Part shown: positions 28,292 through 36,960 of the stretch, piece after piece
How positions within the stretch are numbered: the first letter of the stretch is position 1
Layout of the letters: each line of letters starts with the position of its first letter
Assembly (NCBI RefSeq): GCF_024294905.1
Contig: NZ_JANCOC010000002.1
Span: 62,001-126,000, forward strand
Origin: Rothia gullae
Lineage (GTDB): Bacteria; Actinomycetota; Actinomycetes; Actinomycetales; Micrococcaceae
Direction of reading: 5' to 3'
Length of the DNA stretch: 64,000 nucleotides
Program-made: the position numbers and the translations under genes
The notes under the pieces: generated by a model
Seen by the model: only the letters and a program-made list of their open reading frames with translations
The model's database searches: none
Told to the model about the DNA's origin: nothing

Positions 28292-30157
28292 CTAGAGCTT
28301 CCAGCCCGCCGCATTCACGCGCGCCTGCCAGAAGGTGCGGTACACGCCCGGCACCGCCACAAGCTCCTCGTGGGTACCAATCTGCGCCAGGGCGCCATGC
28401 TCATCAAGCACCACAATCTGATCGGCGTCACGTACCGTGTCCAGCTTGTGCGCAATAACCAACACGGTCGAACGCTGCCGCAGACGGCGAATGGACTGCT
28501 GCACCGAGGCCTCGTTCTCGGGATCCAGGGCGCTCGTCGCCTCATCAAAGAGCAGGATAGGTGCATCCTTGAGCAGGGCACGAGCAATGGAAACACGCTG
28601 GCGTTCACCGCCGGAAAGACGGCCTCCACCCTCACCCACACGGGTCTGCCACCCCTCCGGCAGGCGCGCCGCAATCTCATCGGCACCCGCCAGGGACGCG
28701 GCCCGAAGCACCTGCTCGTCGGTGGCGTCCTCACGGCCCACACGAATGTTCTCCATGAGGGTTCCGTCGAAAAGATACACGTCCTGGAAAACCATCGAAA
28801 GCTGAGCCATGAGCTGCTCGGTGCGTTGCTTGCGCACATCCACACCACCCACGCGCACCGTGCCGGAATCAACATCCCAGAAGCGGGCCAACAGCTTGAA
28901 CACTGTGGTCTTACCGCTACCGGAGGGGCCCACGATAGCTGTGAGCGACCCTGGTTCGGCTGTGAAGCTCAGCGAACGCAACACCGGAACGCCCGGCGTG
29001 TACGAGAAGCTCACATTCTCAACGCTCACACTGCCAGGATCGCTCAGATGCGCTGGCTCCTCGGGTACGGGGAGCGGCTCGGACGAGAGGATCTCGTTTA
29101 CGTCCGCAAGCGGGATACGCGAGTTCTCCACGCCAACCAGGAAGCTGACCGCATCCTGAATCGCGCGAGTGAAGCGCAACATCACGCCGATGAACACCAC
29201 GGTCGAGACGGAGTCAAGCGATCCGGTCAGCGCCATCTGCACCGACACGTAGATGAGCGAAACCACCACAATCTGGGTGCTCATTCCGCCCAGCACGAGG
29301 GCAAGGGTCGAAATCCACAGGGCACGCACACGACGGCCGTGACTGCGCTCAATAGCGGAGTAGAGCGGCTCATAGTTGCCGCTCCTGCCCGCGGAGCGCA
29401 GGGCACCCTGGCACGAAGCGTACTCCACGATGCGCGAGGAGAGCTCACGCTCAAGTGGGTCGGTCAGCGAATGCGAGTAGTGCTCCAGACGGTTTGAAAA
29501 CACTGTCAGCGCCGCAATGACCAGCAGCGAGGCGGCAAGGGTTATCCCCAGCATGGGCTGCCAAATAAGCACACCCACCATGAGTACGAGGGCCGCAATT
29601 GTGTTACGCAGAACCGGCACCGCCACGTGAGCGATACCCGTACCGATGGACATAAGACCCTCAGTGACCAGACGCGACATACGCCCGTTCAGACCCGCAT
29701 CGAACCAGCCCAGCGGCAGGCTCGCCAAGCGATCACCCACCTTCACCAGCATGACGCGCAGACCCTCCAAGGCGGCGCGGTAGGCACCCAGGTTCATGGC
29801 GTAGGTGCACGCCGCGCCAACGACGGCGCATACGCCCAACACTGTGAGCCAGCCTCCCAATCCAAGACCCCACGCAGGTGCCGACGAGGCGAGCGCCACC
29901 ACGGTGGGAATAATAGCAAGGTATACGAGGCCCTCCACGATACCGCCGGCAGTCACCCAGGCGAGCGCGCGGCTCAGCTGGGCGTTACCCCGGTCGTTGA
30001 GGAGCCCCCGGTACTGGCGCAGAAGGAGTGGGTCACGCATATACCCGACCGCACTGTGCGACTCCTCCCGGCGTGCGGCGCGGTACGCGGCGGTGCTTAC
30101 CGTGTTGCTCATAGTGTCATCAGCTTTAGTGACTGTCTTAGCCGCAGTTTTAGTCAC
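28292..30157 (-). CDS. ABC half-transporter, exporter fold (second of pair; YbtQ/IrtB-like)
   Basis: 621 aa from the GTG at 30157, which follows AAGGAAGG; an ATG at 30184 would overlap the preceding gene by 23 bases. A six-helix transmembrane domain (about 50-350) is fused to an ATPase with Walker A GPSGSGKTT, signature LSGGERQRV and Walker B ILLFDEATSALD. The start lies four bases after the stop of the upstream half-transporter, so the two probably form a heterodimer. Exporter-fold pairs of this kind import siderophores in YbtPQ and IrtAB; the link to an ECF module here supports an uptake role, but this is inference. It is the last gene of the operon. Confidence 0.85.
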   Translation of the reverse strand: MTKTAAKTVTKADDTMSNTVSTAAYRAARREESHSAVGYMRDPLLLRQYRGLLNDRGNAQLSRALAWVTAGGIVEGLVYLAIIPTVVALASSAPAWGLGLGGWLTVLGVCAVVGAACTYAMNLGAYRAALEGLRVMLVKVGDRLASLPLGWFDAGLNGRMSRLVTEGLMSIGTGIAHVAVPVLRNTIAALVLMVGVLIWQPMLGITLAASLLVIAALTVFSNRLEHYSHSLTDPLERELSSRIVEYASCQGALRSAGRSGNYEPLYSAIERSHGRRVRALWISTLALVLGGMSTQIVVVSLIYVSVQMALTGSLDSVSTVVFIGVMLRFTRAIQDAVSFLVGVENSRIPLADVNEILSSEPLPVPEEPAHLSDPGSVSVENVSFSYTPGVPVLRSLSFTAEPGSLTAIVGPSGSGKTTVFKLLARFWDVDSGTVRVGGVDVRKQRTEQLMAQLSMVFQDVYLFDGTLMENIRVGREDATDEQVLRAASLAGADEIAARLPEGWQTRVGEGGGRLSGGERQRVSIARALLKDAPILLFDEATSALDPENEASVQQSIRRLRQRSTVLVIAHKLDTVRDADQIVVLDEHGALAQIGTHEELVAVPGVYRTFWQARVNAAGWKL

Positions 30158-30161
30158 GGTT

Positions 30162-32144
30162 CTATCCTTCCTTGGATTCGTCATCGTTCAAACCCTCAGC
30201 GACGAATCGGGAAGCTTCTCCCCCGCTTAGCGAACGCCAATAGGGGTGCTCTGCCAACTCTTCGGCGGTTCCGCGGGCGGTGATGCGGCCACCCTCCATG
30301 ATGCAGATCTGGTCGGCTCCGGCAACCACCTGAGCAGTGTGCCCGATAACCAGCACCGTGCGGTCGCGGGTCAGCTCGGTGAGGGCCCGCTGAATCTGCG
30401 CGGCGCAGTCCGGGTCGGTGTTGGCGGTAGCCTCGTCCAGAATCAGGATGGGCGCGTTGGTGAGCAGTGCCCGGGCGATAACGATGCGCTGCTTCTGTCC
30501 GCCCGAGAGGTTCGTGTCCTCGCCGATGACCGAGTCTAGACCGTTCGGTAGTTCACGGATGTCCTCCCAAATCTGGGCGCGGCGCGCAGCCTCAATGACC
30601 CGTTCGTCGTCCGCATCGGGTACAGCCAGGCGAATGTTATCGCGGATGCTAGCGCGCAGAATCTGTGCCCGCTGTAGCACAAAGGCAACCGAGCGGTACA
30701 GTTGCTCCTCACTCATAGCGCGCACGTCCGTGCCATCGATGAGCACGCACCCTTTATCGGGGTCTTGGAACCGTGCCAGCATGGTGGCGAGGGTACTCTT
30801 GCCGCTACCGGAGGGGCCCACAAGCGCGGTGACGGTGCCCGGTGCGAGGCTCAGGGTTACCCCATTCAGCGCATTCACCACAGAGGAGGTTGCCGCGGAG
30901 CCATCATCACCGGACGACGAGGGAGCCGCTGAAAGCACCGGAACCTCAGTGCGATAGGAGTAGCTGATCCTCTCAAAATGCACACCGGTGCGTTCCTCGG
31001 AGGTACCGGGGGCACTCGCATCAGCGCTATCGGCGCTCTCAGGCGGGGCCTGCAGCTCACGCACGCGGGTCAGGTCCACCAAGCGTAGGGCAGCATTACC
31101 CGCCATCTGGTACGACCAAGCTGTGTTCGTGATGACGTCCAGGCTCAGGGGAATAACCAGCGCGATGAGAGCACACACCATAACCTGCGATGTCGAAGCG
31201 TAGTTGCACTGCACCATGAGCGCACCACCGCCCAGGCTCACGAGCATCACAACCGGCGCCGAAATAACCGCCGTGGAGATCGAAGAACCCTTCAGCAGCG
31301 GCCCGCACCAATCCCAGTAGAAGTCGGCAAAGCGGCGGGCAGCCTGCGCGAACGCGGCGTGCGCGGCACCGGTTTTACCGAAGGATTTGACGACCTCAAT
31401 GCCGTCCACGAACTCGACGGCCCGGGCGCTGGTTTCAGCCAGGTGGTCGTCCATGTGGGCGGTCTTCTCACCCATGCCGCGAGTCATCCACACCTGCCCA
31501 AGCAGGTACAGCGGCAAGGTCGCAATGGTGAGCAAACCCAGCCACGGGTTGAGCGTGAAGCTATACACGAGCAAAGCAAGCGGGGTGACAACCGCAGCGG
31601 TAACTTCAACCGGCTTATGCGCGATGAGAGTGTGGATGGTAGTCGTATCGCCCTGCAATGCCTTGCGCACTCGCCCCGAGGAAGTCGATGAGAACCAGCT
31701 GAGCGGCGCACGTCCCAGGTGGATGAGGATGCGCTGCTGTAGGTGGGTTTTGAGGTGAACATCAGCCAAATGTGTGATCATGAGAGCCACGAAGTACAGG
31801 CCAATCTGCAGGCCGAAGGCGGCAAAGAGTTCCTGAACCTGCACCCACACGCGGTCGGCGGGGATGCTCGCTCCCCCGGCTGCGGGTAGCAATAGATCAC
31901 CGAGGCGTGTGAGCACGATGTACGGCCAGATAGCTGCGATGCCGGAGAGCGCCGCGATTGTCTGACCGGCATAGATACGCTTCTGCACGGGTGCAAGTAG
32001 CTCGTTGAGGGCTTCGCGTGAGACCCGCGCCTTCTGCGCGTAGTTTTGGGAGCCGGAAGGTTGCTTTGGGGGCTTCTCCCCACCCTCCCTAGTACCCTGC
32101 GTTTCTCTCGGTGAAGATTCAGCTGAGGTTGAGGAGATGCCCAC
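30162..32144 (-). CDS. ABC half-transporter, exporter fold (first of pair; YbtP/IrtA-like)
   Basis: 660 aa. The start GTG overlaps the S-component stop by one base (TAGTG), implying translational coupling. A polar N-terminus of about 40 residues precedes six helices. The ATPase domain shows GPSGSGKSTL, LSGGQKQRI and ILILDEATANTD. In place of a smooth linker there is a Ser/Pro/Glu-rich insert (about 350-410) between the membrane and ATPase domains. There is no N-terminal FAD-type siderophore-reductase domain as found in mycobacterial IrtA. It probably pairs with the following gene. Confidence 0.85.
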   Translation of the reverse strand: MGISSTSAESSPRETQGTREGGEKPPKQPSGSQNYAQKARVSREALNELLAPVQKRIYAGQTIAALSGIAAIWPYIVLTRLGDLLLPAAGGASIPADRVWVQVQELFAAFGLQIGLYFVALMITHLADVHLKTHLQQRILIHLGRAPLSWFSSTSSGRVRKALQGDTTTIHTLIAHKPVEVTAAVVTPLALLVYSFTLNPWLGLLTIATLPLYLLGQVWMTRGMGEKTAHMDDHLAETSARAVEFVDGIEVVKSFGKTGAAHAAFAQAARRFADFYWDWCGPLLKGSSISTAVISAPVVMLVSLGGGALMVQCNYASTSQVMVCALIALVIPLSLDVITNTAWSYQMAGNAALRLVDLTRVRELQAPPESADSADASAPGTSEERTGVHFERISYSYRTEVPVLSAAPSSSGDDGSAATSSVVNALNGVTLSLAPGTVTALVGPSGSGKSTLATMLARFQDPDKGCVLIDGTDVRAMSEEQLYRSVAFVLQRAQILRASIRDNIRLAVPDADDERVIEAARRAQIWEDIRELPNGLDSVIGEDTNLSGGQKQRIVIARALLTNAPILILDEATANTDPDCAAQIQRALTELTRDRTVLVIGHTAQVVAGADQICIMEGGRITARGTAEELAEHPYWRSLSGGEASRFVAEGLNDDESKEG

Positions 32145-32749
32145 TACTGCACCCCCAGCTGGCTTACGCCTGCACGCTCAAAGTGACGGCGTAGCGCACG
32201 CTGACCAACATAGCCGCCCAGTAGGGCAAGGAGGAAGGTAACGACCATCCACACCGAAATCACACCGGGACTAAACATCACCTTCAGACCCTCCGCGTAG
32301 TCTGCACCCCAGCCCTGGGCCACCAAGCCGAAGTAGGACTCTGGGTTCAGTAGCGCAGGAAGGTACATACCAAAGCTCCATAGCGAGAACACGGCATAGG
32401 CGACCAGACCGCGGCGCGGCTCCAGGCTCGTGGCCTTACCCAATCTTGACTGAATGGCGTCTGCAATCAGACCGGTCAGCACCGAAGTAACCACAACGTG
32501 CGGGGTGCCGTGGGTAATACCCATAAGCAACGCAATCAGCAGGCTCGTAATGGTCAGCGCACCGAACTTGGGTACACGCGAGAGGTAGAGCATCACAACG
32601 ATACCGTTAATCAGGATGGACAGCGCGCCACCGACAAAAATGAAGGCCGGTCCGGCCATACCAATCATGCCGCTGGCATACATGATGATGAAGTAAATGA
32701 TGGAGAATACGCCGCAGTTGATGAGGTCGCGGGCGGTTAGCTTATTCAT
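32144..32749 (-). CDS. ECF transporter S component, MptD/Trep_Strep-like
   Basis: 201 aa from the ATG at 32749, which has AAGGAGGAGAT directly upstream. It starts MNKLTARDLINCGVFS, a typical N-terminus of the MptD/Trep_Strep S-component family, and has five to six hydrophobic helices with small residues (SGMIGMAGPAFIFVGGAL). S components bind the substrate and dock onto EcfT/EcfA. The substrate of this family is not settled; the adjacent half-transporter pair suggests a metal chelate. It is separated from the EcfA gene by 295 bases that carry tandem repeats and a small ORF, which is unusual for an otherwise tightly packed operon. Confidence 0.82.
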   Translation of the reverse strand: MNKLTARDLINCGVFSIIYFIIMYASGMIGMAGPAFIFVGGALSILINGIVVMLYLSRVPKFGALTITSLLIALLMGITHGTPHVVVTSVLTGLIADAIQSRLGKATSLEPRRGLVAYAVFSLWSFGMYLPALLNPESYFGLVAQGWGADYAEGLKVMFSPGVISVWMVVTFLLALLGGYVGQRALRRHFERAGVSQLGVQ

Positions 32750-32775
32750 ATCTCCTCCTTGAGATACATGGAGAT

Positions 32776-32859
32776 TTACGGGTTGGTAGGTTCGTGCACC
32801 GAACGAGAGGGACGTGTGAGTATCGAGCACACAAGCATCTGGTGAACAGGCTTCTGCAT
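32776..32859 (-). CDS. possible 27-aa small ORF upstream of the S component
   Basis: ATG at 32859 follows AGGAGGGACG, among the best ribosome sites in this region, and reads 27 codons to a TAA 26 bases before the S-component start. The peptide is MQKPVHQMLVCSILTRPSRS followed by VHEPTNP; it has one Cys and no membrane helix. It could be a leader peptide that couples or senses translation, or an accidental frame. No homologue is known to me. Confidence 0.4.
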   Translation of the reverse strand: MQKPVHQMLVCSILTRPSRSVHEPTNP

Positions 32860-32904
32860 CGTCCCTCCTACGCAGGGTCTTTCGGTGCGCAGAACGAAGC
32901 CCGG

Positions 32905-32961
32905 TCTAGGTCTAGGTCGTGCTTCTAGGCTGTAACTTCTAGGTCGTACTTCTACGTCATG
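32905..32961. repeat. tandem 13-14 bp repeats upstream of the S-component gene
   Basis: TCTAGGTCGTGCT, TCTAGGCTGTAACT, TCTAGGTCGTACT and TCTACGTCAT follow one another from 32911, with an extra TCTAGG at 32905. The array lies between the EcfA stop and the small ORF. Confidence 0.8.
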
Positions 32962-33044
32962 GGTAATATCACTCCTTGTCAAAAGCTTCTGAATACTAGG
33001 CTTTAGCTCGGATCTCAGGGGGTATTAGGGGTGTGTCAGGGAAC

Positions 33045-34913
33045 CTAGACGTTCCTTCCCGGTACCCTGCATCTGGGATCTTCTGCTGCTCTTGCCACCG
33101 AGGGGTCCTCCCCGAGGAACACCACGCGGTCGGCGCATGCCTCGACCAGCTCCGCGTCGTGGGTTATACAGATAACCGTCATGCCTCGCTCAGCCAGCAA
33201 ACGCATCTGCTCTGCAATCGAGTGCAGGTGCGCCGCGTCCACACCGGAGGTCGGCTCGTCAAAAATCATGACGGAGCGTCGAGCCACCACGCTAGAGGCA
33301 ATCATGAGCCTTTGCTGCTGGCCACCCGATAGAGCCGCCGGGTGCCTGGACGCCAGGTGCAGCAGCCCCATGGAGTCCAGGGCCTGCCGCGCGCGCTTTC
33401 GATCGTCCTCGGTGACCGCGCCGGTGGGGAGTGCCTCAGCGGCGACTGTGGCGGCGAAAAGCTGCTGCCGCGGGTCCTGCATGACCAGCCCGCAGGTGCG
33501 GGTGCGCTCAGCAGCGCTATGCGGCTTGCCGTTGACGCTGATGCGGGCCCCGGGCACATCGTGCAATCCGCAGATGATGCGTGCTAGGGTACTTTTTCCC
33601 ACGCCATTGGGGCCACAGACGGCGGTAACTCTGCCCGCAGGAAAGTCCAGAGAGGCGATGTTGAGTAGCTCTGCCCCCGCATTGTCGGTTGTTCTCTCGG
33701 AGGGTCTCCCTCGACGAGCGTGTAGCCGCTTTGCGAACGAGCGTGCGAGTGCCCGGAGGCGATACGTGCCATCCCGTCCACCGTAGCTGAACCGCAGGTT
33801 TTCGATGAGCAGCCCGGGCCGTGCTTCGGCATTCCCCTCTCCAGTTCCCAGGTTCTCTGAGACGGGGTTTTCGTTCGAAGAGTTCCCGACATTGGAAGAG
33901 GATTCAACCCGATCCACCGGTTCTGAGGCAACAGGCTCGGGAACAACCCGTGGAACGTCGGGTAGAACCGGCTCCATCAGGGAGCGAATCCCCAGCTCGT
34001 GACGCGTCCGCTCGGGTAGGGCGAAGAACTCCTCGCCGCTGTATTCGGCAACGACCCTGCCATCCTCGAGTCGCACCACGCGGTCGGCGATGTTGCGCAT
34101 CAGGTGCACCCGGTGCTCGGCCACGACCATGGTGATGCCCCGACTTTTAAGCATGCGTAGCAGGTCGGCAAGCTCCCTCACCGCCTGGGGCGAGAGGTTC
34201 GAGGTTGGCTCATCCAGAAGCAGGATGGGTGCATGAGCCGCCAGGGCGCAGGCGCAGGCTACCCGTTGCAACTGCCCTCCTGAAAGTGCTTCAAGGGGAC
34301 GGTCCAACAGGTGCTCAATCCCAGCCTCCCGCGCGGCGTTCTCAACGCTCCGGCGAATCGACTCGGGAGATTCGCCAAGCATTTCCCCCACGAGCGCCAT
34401 TTCTGCGCGCGCGGTCGAGGTGAAGAATTGGGTGCGAGGGTTCTGGAAAACCATGGCGGAGATACCCGCCTGGTCGGCGAGGGTCATGCTCTGCCCCTCG
34501 CGGCTGAGGATTCGGATACTACCGCTCAGCTTGCCTCCGTAGAAGCGCGGGACGAGGGTGTTCATGGTGCGCAGGCAGGTAGATTTTCCGCTTCCGGAGG
34601 CGCCCACGAGTAGCACGCATTCCCCTTCGGCAACGCTCAGGTTCACATTGCTGAGGGCGCGGGCTCTCTCCGCGGGTTTGGGAGGGACTCCGGGCTCGGT
34701 GGGGGTAACGGCTTCAGTTGTAGTATGCCCCTCAGATTTCATGGTGGGCTTTGCCGAGGGACTCCTGTCTTCCCCGTATTCCCCACTTCCGGGGCGGTTA
34801 TCGCTACGGTTTCCTTCATCCTGGCCGAAGTAGTCGTAGTCCACACCCTCCAGCTCAATGAGGCACTCGACAGCCCTCTCGCGCCTTGTCGTTACTGTTG
34901 TCGTTACGCTCAC
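33045..34913 (-). CDS. ECF transporter ATPase, two EcfA domains fused
   Basis: 622 aa from the GTG at 34913 within GTGA, overlapping the EcfT stop; GGAGGTGGGT lies upstream. The first ATPase has GASGSGKST, LSGGQLQRV and ILLLDEPTSNL; the second GPNGVGKST, LSGGQQQRL and MIFDEPTSGVD. One chain thus supplies both ATP sites of an ECF energising module. Two long polar inserts are odd: about 65 residues near the N-terminus, splitting the first strand from the P-loop (residues 35-90), and about 70 residues between the halves (Ser/Asn/Glu/Val-rich). It drives uptake together with EcfT and an S component. Confidence 0.88.
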   Translation of the reverse strand: MSVTTTVTTRRERAVECLIELEGVDYDYFGQDEGNRSDNRPGSGEYGEDRSPSAKPTMKSEGHTTTEAVTPTEPGVPPKPAERARALSNVNLSVAEGECVLLVGASGSGKSTCLRTMNTLVPRFYGGKLSGSIRILSREGQSMTLADQAGISAMVFQNPRTQFFTSTARAEMALVGEMLGESPESIRRSVENAAREAGIEHLLDRPLEALSGGQLQRVACACALAAHAPILLLDEPTSNLSPQAVRELADLLRMLKSRGITMVVAEHRVHLMRNIADRVVRLEDGRVVAEYSGEEFFALPERTRHELGIRSLMEPVLPDVPRVVPEPVASEPVDRVESSSNVGNSSNENPVSENLGTGEGNAEARPGLLIENLRFSYGGRDGTYRLRALARSFAKRLHARRGRPSERTTDNAGAELLNIASLDFPAGRVTAVCGPNGVGKSTLARIICGLHDVPGARISVNGKPHSAAERTRTCGLVMQDPRQQLFAATVAAEALPTGAVTEDDRKRARQALDSMGLLHLASRHPAALSGGQQQRLMIASSVVARRSVMIFDEPTSGVDAAHLHSIAEQMRLLAERGMTVICITHDAELVEACADRVVFLGEDPSVARAAEDPRCRVPGRNV

Positions 34914-35776
34914 GCCAGACCCACCTCCATTCCGGTCCTTAGCGCGTACGCCCACAGGCCGGCGCACAGCACCAGGGCCAGTACATCGTAGCGGGTGAAT
35001 CGAGGAGAAAGCGTGCAGGTGCGGCGGTGCTCGCGGGACCCCACGCCCTTGATAAGTGCCGCGGCAGAGAGCTCATCCACGCAACGGGTCATCGAAAGCA
35101 GGAAAGGGATCACCAGCATCTCCGCTGAACGCAGGGGGTGCAGCGATGCTGACCACGGAGTCGGGGCCAGGCCGCGCAACACCATGGCGCTACGAATATC
35201 GCGCAGCTCCCTGTGTGCCACCGGGAAGAAACGCACCATCACCATGATTGGCACGTACAGTACCGTGGGCATGCGCATACGGATGAGGACCATCGACACC
35301 TCATGCGGGGTGACCGCTCTAAAGAACGAGAGAATTAAAAAGAGCGCGGCGGTGTACTTCGCGAACCAGTACCCCACAAACGACAGAATGACGATGACCG
35401 GGTGAGGGTAGATATGCGGGAACACGCAGGCCAGCATCAGGCAACCCACGGTGAAGAGCGCCCAGCGCACAAAGGTATCGCGCGGCAGGGATAGGAGGAT
35501 AAATATCCCCGCGCTGGCGATTGCCGCAAGCACCACTTCCAGGCGCACCGCCATGACCGCCACGGTGCTGATGCTAACCGTCAGGAGCACCATGGAGCGG
35601 GGATCGAGGAGACCTCGCCGCTCCGGTGACACCTGATTCGGCACCCGGTGCATGCCGGATGCATTGGCAACACCGAGGGCATCGGAAACATTGGATACGT
35701 CGACCCGCTCGGTACGCGCCGATGCGTCTAGCGGTCTCGTGTCCGATAGTCTGCGGTGAACTGTCGATTCTGCCAT
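34910..35776 (-). CDS. ECF transporter transmembrane protein EcfT
   Basis: 288 aa from the ATG at 35776, which has GGAGGGAG at good distance; an ATG six codons earlier is less well placed. About 55 polar residues precede five or more hydrophobic helices. The two coupling-helix motifs that touch the EcfA proteins are seen as VLRGL and IKGVG in the C-terminal half, relaxed versions of the usual Ala-Arg-Gly. It is the first gene of the operon EcfT-EcfA2-S-ABC-ABC and overlaps the ATPase gene by four bases. Confidence 0.87.
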   Translation of the reverse strand: MAESTVHRRLSDTRPLDASARTERVDVSNVSDALGVANASGMHRVPNQVSPERRGLLDPRSMVLLTVSISTVAVMAVRLEVVLAAIASAGIFILLSLPRDTFVRWALFTVGCLMLACVFPHIYPHPVIVILSFVGYWFAKYTAALFLILSFFRAVTPHEVSMVLIRMRMPTVLYVPIMVMVRFFPVAHRELRDIRSAMVLRGLAPTPWSASLHPLRSAEMLVIPFLLSMTRCVDELSAAALIKGVGSREHRRTCTLSPRFTRYDVLALVLCAGLWAYALRTGMEVGLA

Positions 35777-35804
35777 AGAATACGCTCCCTCCATTGGGTT
35801 GTTC

Positions 35805-35823
35805 TTAGTTTCAGCTTAACCAC
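35805..35823. promoter_or_regulatory. weak DtxR/IdeR-like box before ecfT
   Basis: TTAGTTTCAGCTTAACCAC matches about 13 of 19 positions of the iron box TWAGGTWAGSCTWACCTWA and lies 29 bases before the EcfT start. The match is too weak to stand alone. Confidence 0.3.
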
Positions 35824-35893
35824 AATTTAGGGTGTACTTATAGGAGATTCGCAGATGTTTCTTAATATTACTTTGAACATCTTTCAAGCCCGA

Positions 35894-35948
35894 AGTGTCA
35901 ACAAAAGCCGGCACTGTCAACGTTGCCAACACCGTCAACACTGTCAAC
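35894..35948. repeat. 9-bp tandem repeat (iteron-like) array upstream of ecfT
   Basis: Four head-to-tail units ACTGTCAAC, GTTGCCAAC, ACCGTCAAC and ACTGTCAAC fill 35913-35948, and a fifth, AGTGTCAAC, lies ten bases away at 35894-35902. On the minus strand, toward the ECF operon, the unit reads GTTGACAGT. It lies about 120-170 bases upstream of the EcfT start and just beyond the cobA terminator. Confidence 0.85.
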
Positions 35949-35976
35949 CGCTTCACCATATCTCCGGGCACAGCAA

Positions 35977-36021
35977 CAGCCCCGCTCCCTGGCAACTAGG
36001 AAAACCAAGGATGCGGGGCTG
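35977..36021 (-). terminator. terminator after cobA
   Basis: CAGCCCCGC/GCGGGGCTG with inner TCCCTGG/CCAAGGA form a two-part hairpin 26 bases beyond the cobA stop. Confidence 0.7.
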
Positions 36022-36047
36022 CGCAATACTATCTGGCGCACCGCCTT

Positions 36048-36959
36048 CTAGGAGGTGGAACGCTCACGCAGACGCTCGTGAACCTCGCTCACAAAGCGGT
36101 TCTGATCATCGCGAGCATAATGCACAACCTCACCAATAACGGTAATAGCCGGCGCCCTAACCGATGCGCAATCTACCTGAGCGTTCTCAAGGGTCGTGAC
36201 AGTCACACGCTCCTTCTCAGAGAAACCGTTCTCAATGGTTGCCAGCGGCGTGTCAGCCTCAATCCCACGAGAGAGCAGAGACGCCACCGTATCGGGCAGG
36301 GTACGAACGCCCATCAGCAGCACCACGGTGCCCTGGGCACGCAGGGTCGCCTCAAGCGCCGACACTTCGGACTCCGACAGGCCGGAGTGACCAGAAATAA
36401 CGGTGAAAATCGAGGACACCCTACGCAGAGTCACCGGAATCGCCGCACGCGCAGGAACAGCAATGGCGCTGGTAATGCCGGGGATAACCTCAGCCTCCAG
36501 GCCTGCGGCGATGCACGCATCCAGCTCTTCAGCACCGCGACCGTACACGTACGGGTCGCCGCCCTTCAAACGCACCACGGTCTTACCCGAAAGCGCGTAA
36601 TCAATCATGAGCTGCTGAATGCGGGACTGCGGAACAGCGTGCTTACCGGGAACCTTGCCCACATCAATGATGAGAGCGTTCGGCGCGTACTCGCCGTACT
36701 CCTGCGGGGCGAGGTGATCCAGAAGGACCACGTCCGCCTCACTCAGGGCACGTGCCGCACGCAGGGTCAGCAGGTCAGCGGCACCGGGGCCGCCACCCAC
36801 AATGTAGACCTTGCCGGGGTTCTCGGCGCGCTCGCCGGGCAGGGCAATGCCGCGTTCCGTCACACTATCGTCCAGGGTGTGCCCGGGCGCCCCGCCCGCG
36901 AGAATTTCGTCAATAGTGGCGAACTCGCGGGGCGGGAACGGAGGAATCTTCGGGCACAT
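36048..36959 (-). CDS. cobA: uroporphyrinogen-III C-methyltransferase
   Basis: 303 aa. After about 45 extra N-terminal residues the SAM-dependent methyltransferase core starts with VYIVGGGPGAADLLT, followed by VVRLKGGDPYVYGRG, VIPGITSA and IPVTLR. It methylates uroporphyrinogen III to precorrin-2, the first step to sirohaem, the cofactor of the nitrite reductase encoded just upstream. The ATG is one base from the nirB stop, so the two are co-translated. No CysG-type dehydrogenase/chelatase domain is fused; the chelatase step may be done by the protein encoded at 40643. Confidence 0.93.
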   Translation of the reverse strand: MCPKIPPFPPREFATIDEILAGGAPGHTLDDSVTERGIALPGERAENPGKVYIVGGGPGAADLLTLRAARALSEADVVLLDHLAPQEYGEYAPNALIIDVGKVPGKHAVPQSRIQQLMIDYALSGKTVVRLKGGDPYVYGRGAEELDACIAAGLEAEVIPGITSAIAVPARAAIPVTLRRVSSIFTVISGHSGLSESEVSALEATLRAQGTVVLLMGVRTLPDTVASLLSRGIEADTPLATIENGFSEKERVTVTTLENAQVDCASVRAPAITVIGEVVHYARDDQNRFVSEVHERLRERSTS

Positions 36960-36960
36960 A

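Noticed and set aside
30184-30184. ATG 30184 as the start of the second ABC half-transporter
   Set aside because: It would overlap the upstream gene by 23 bases and has no ribosome site, while GTG 30157 follows AAGGAAGG.
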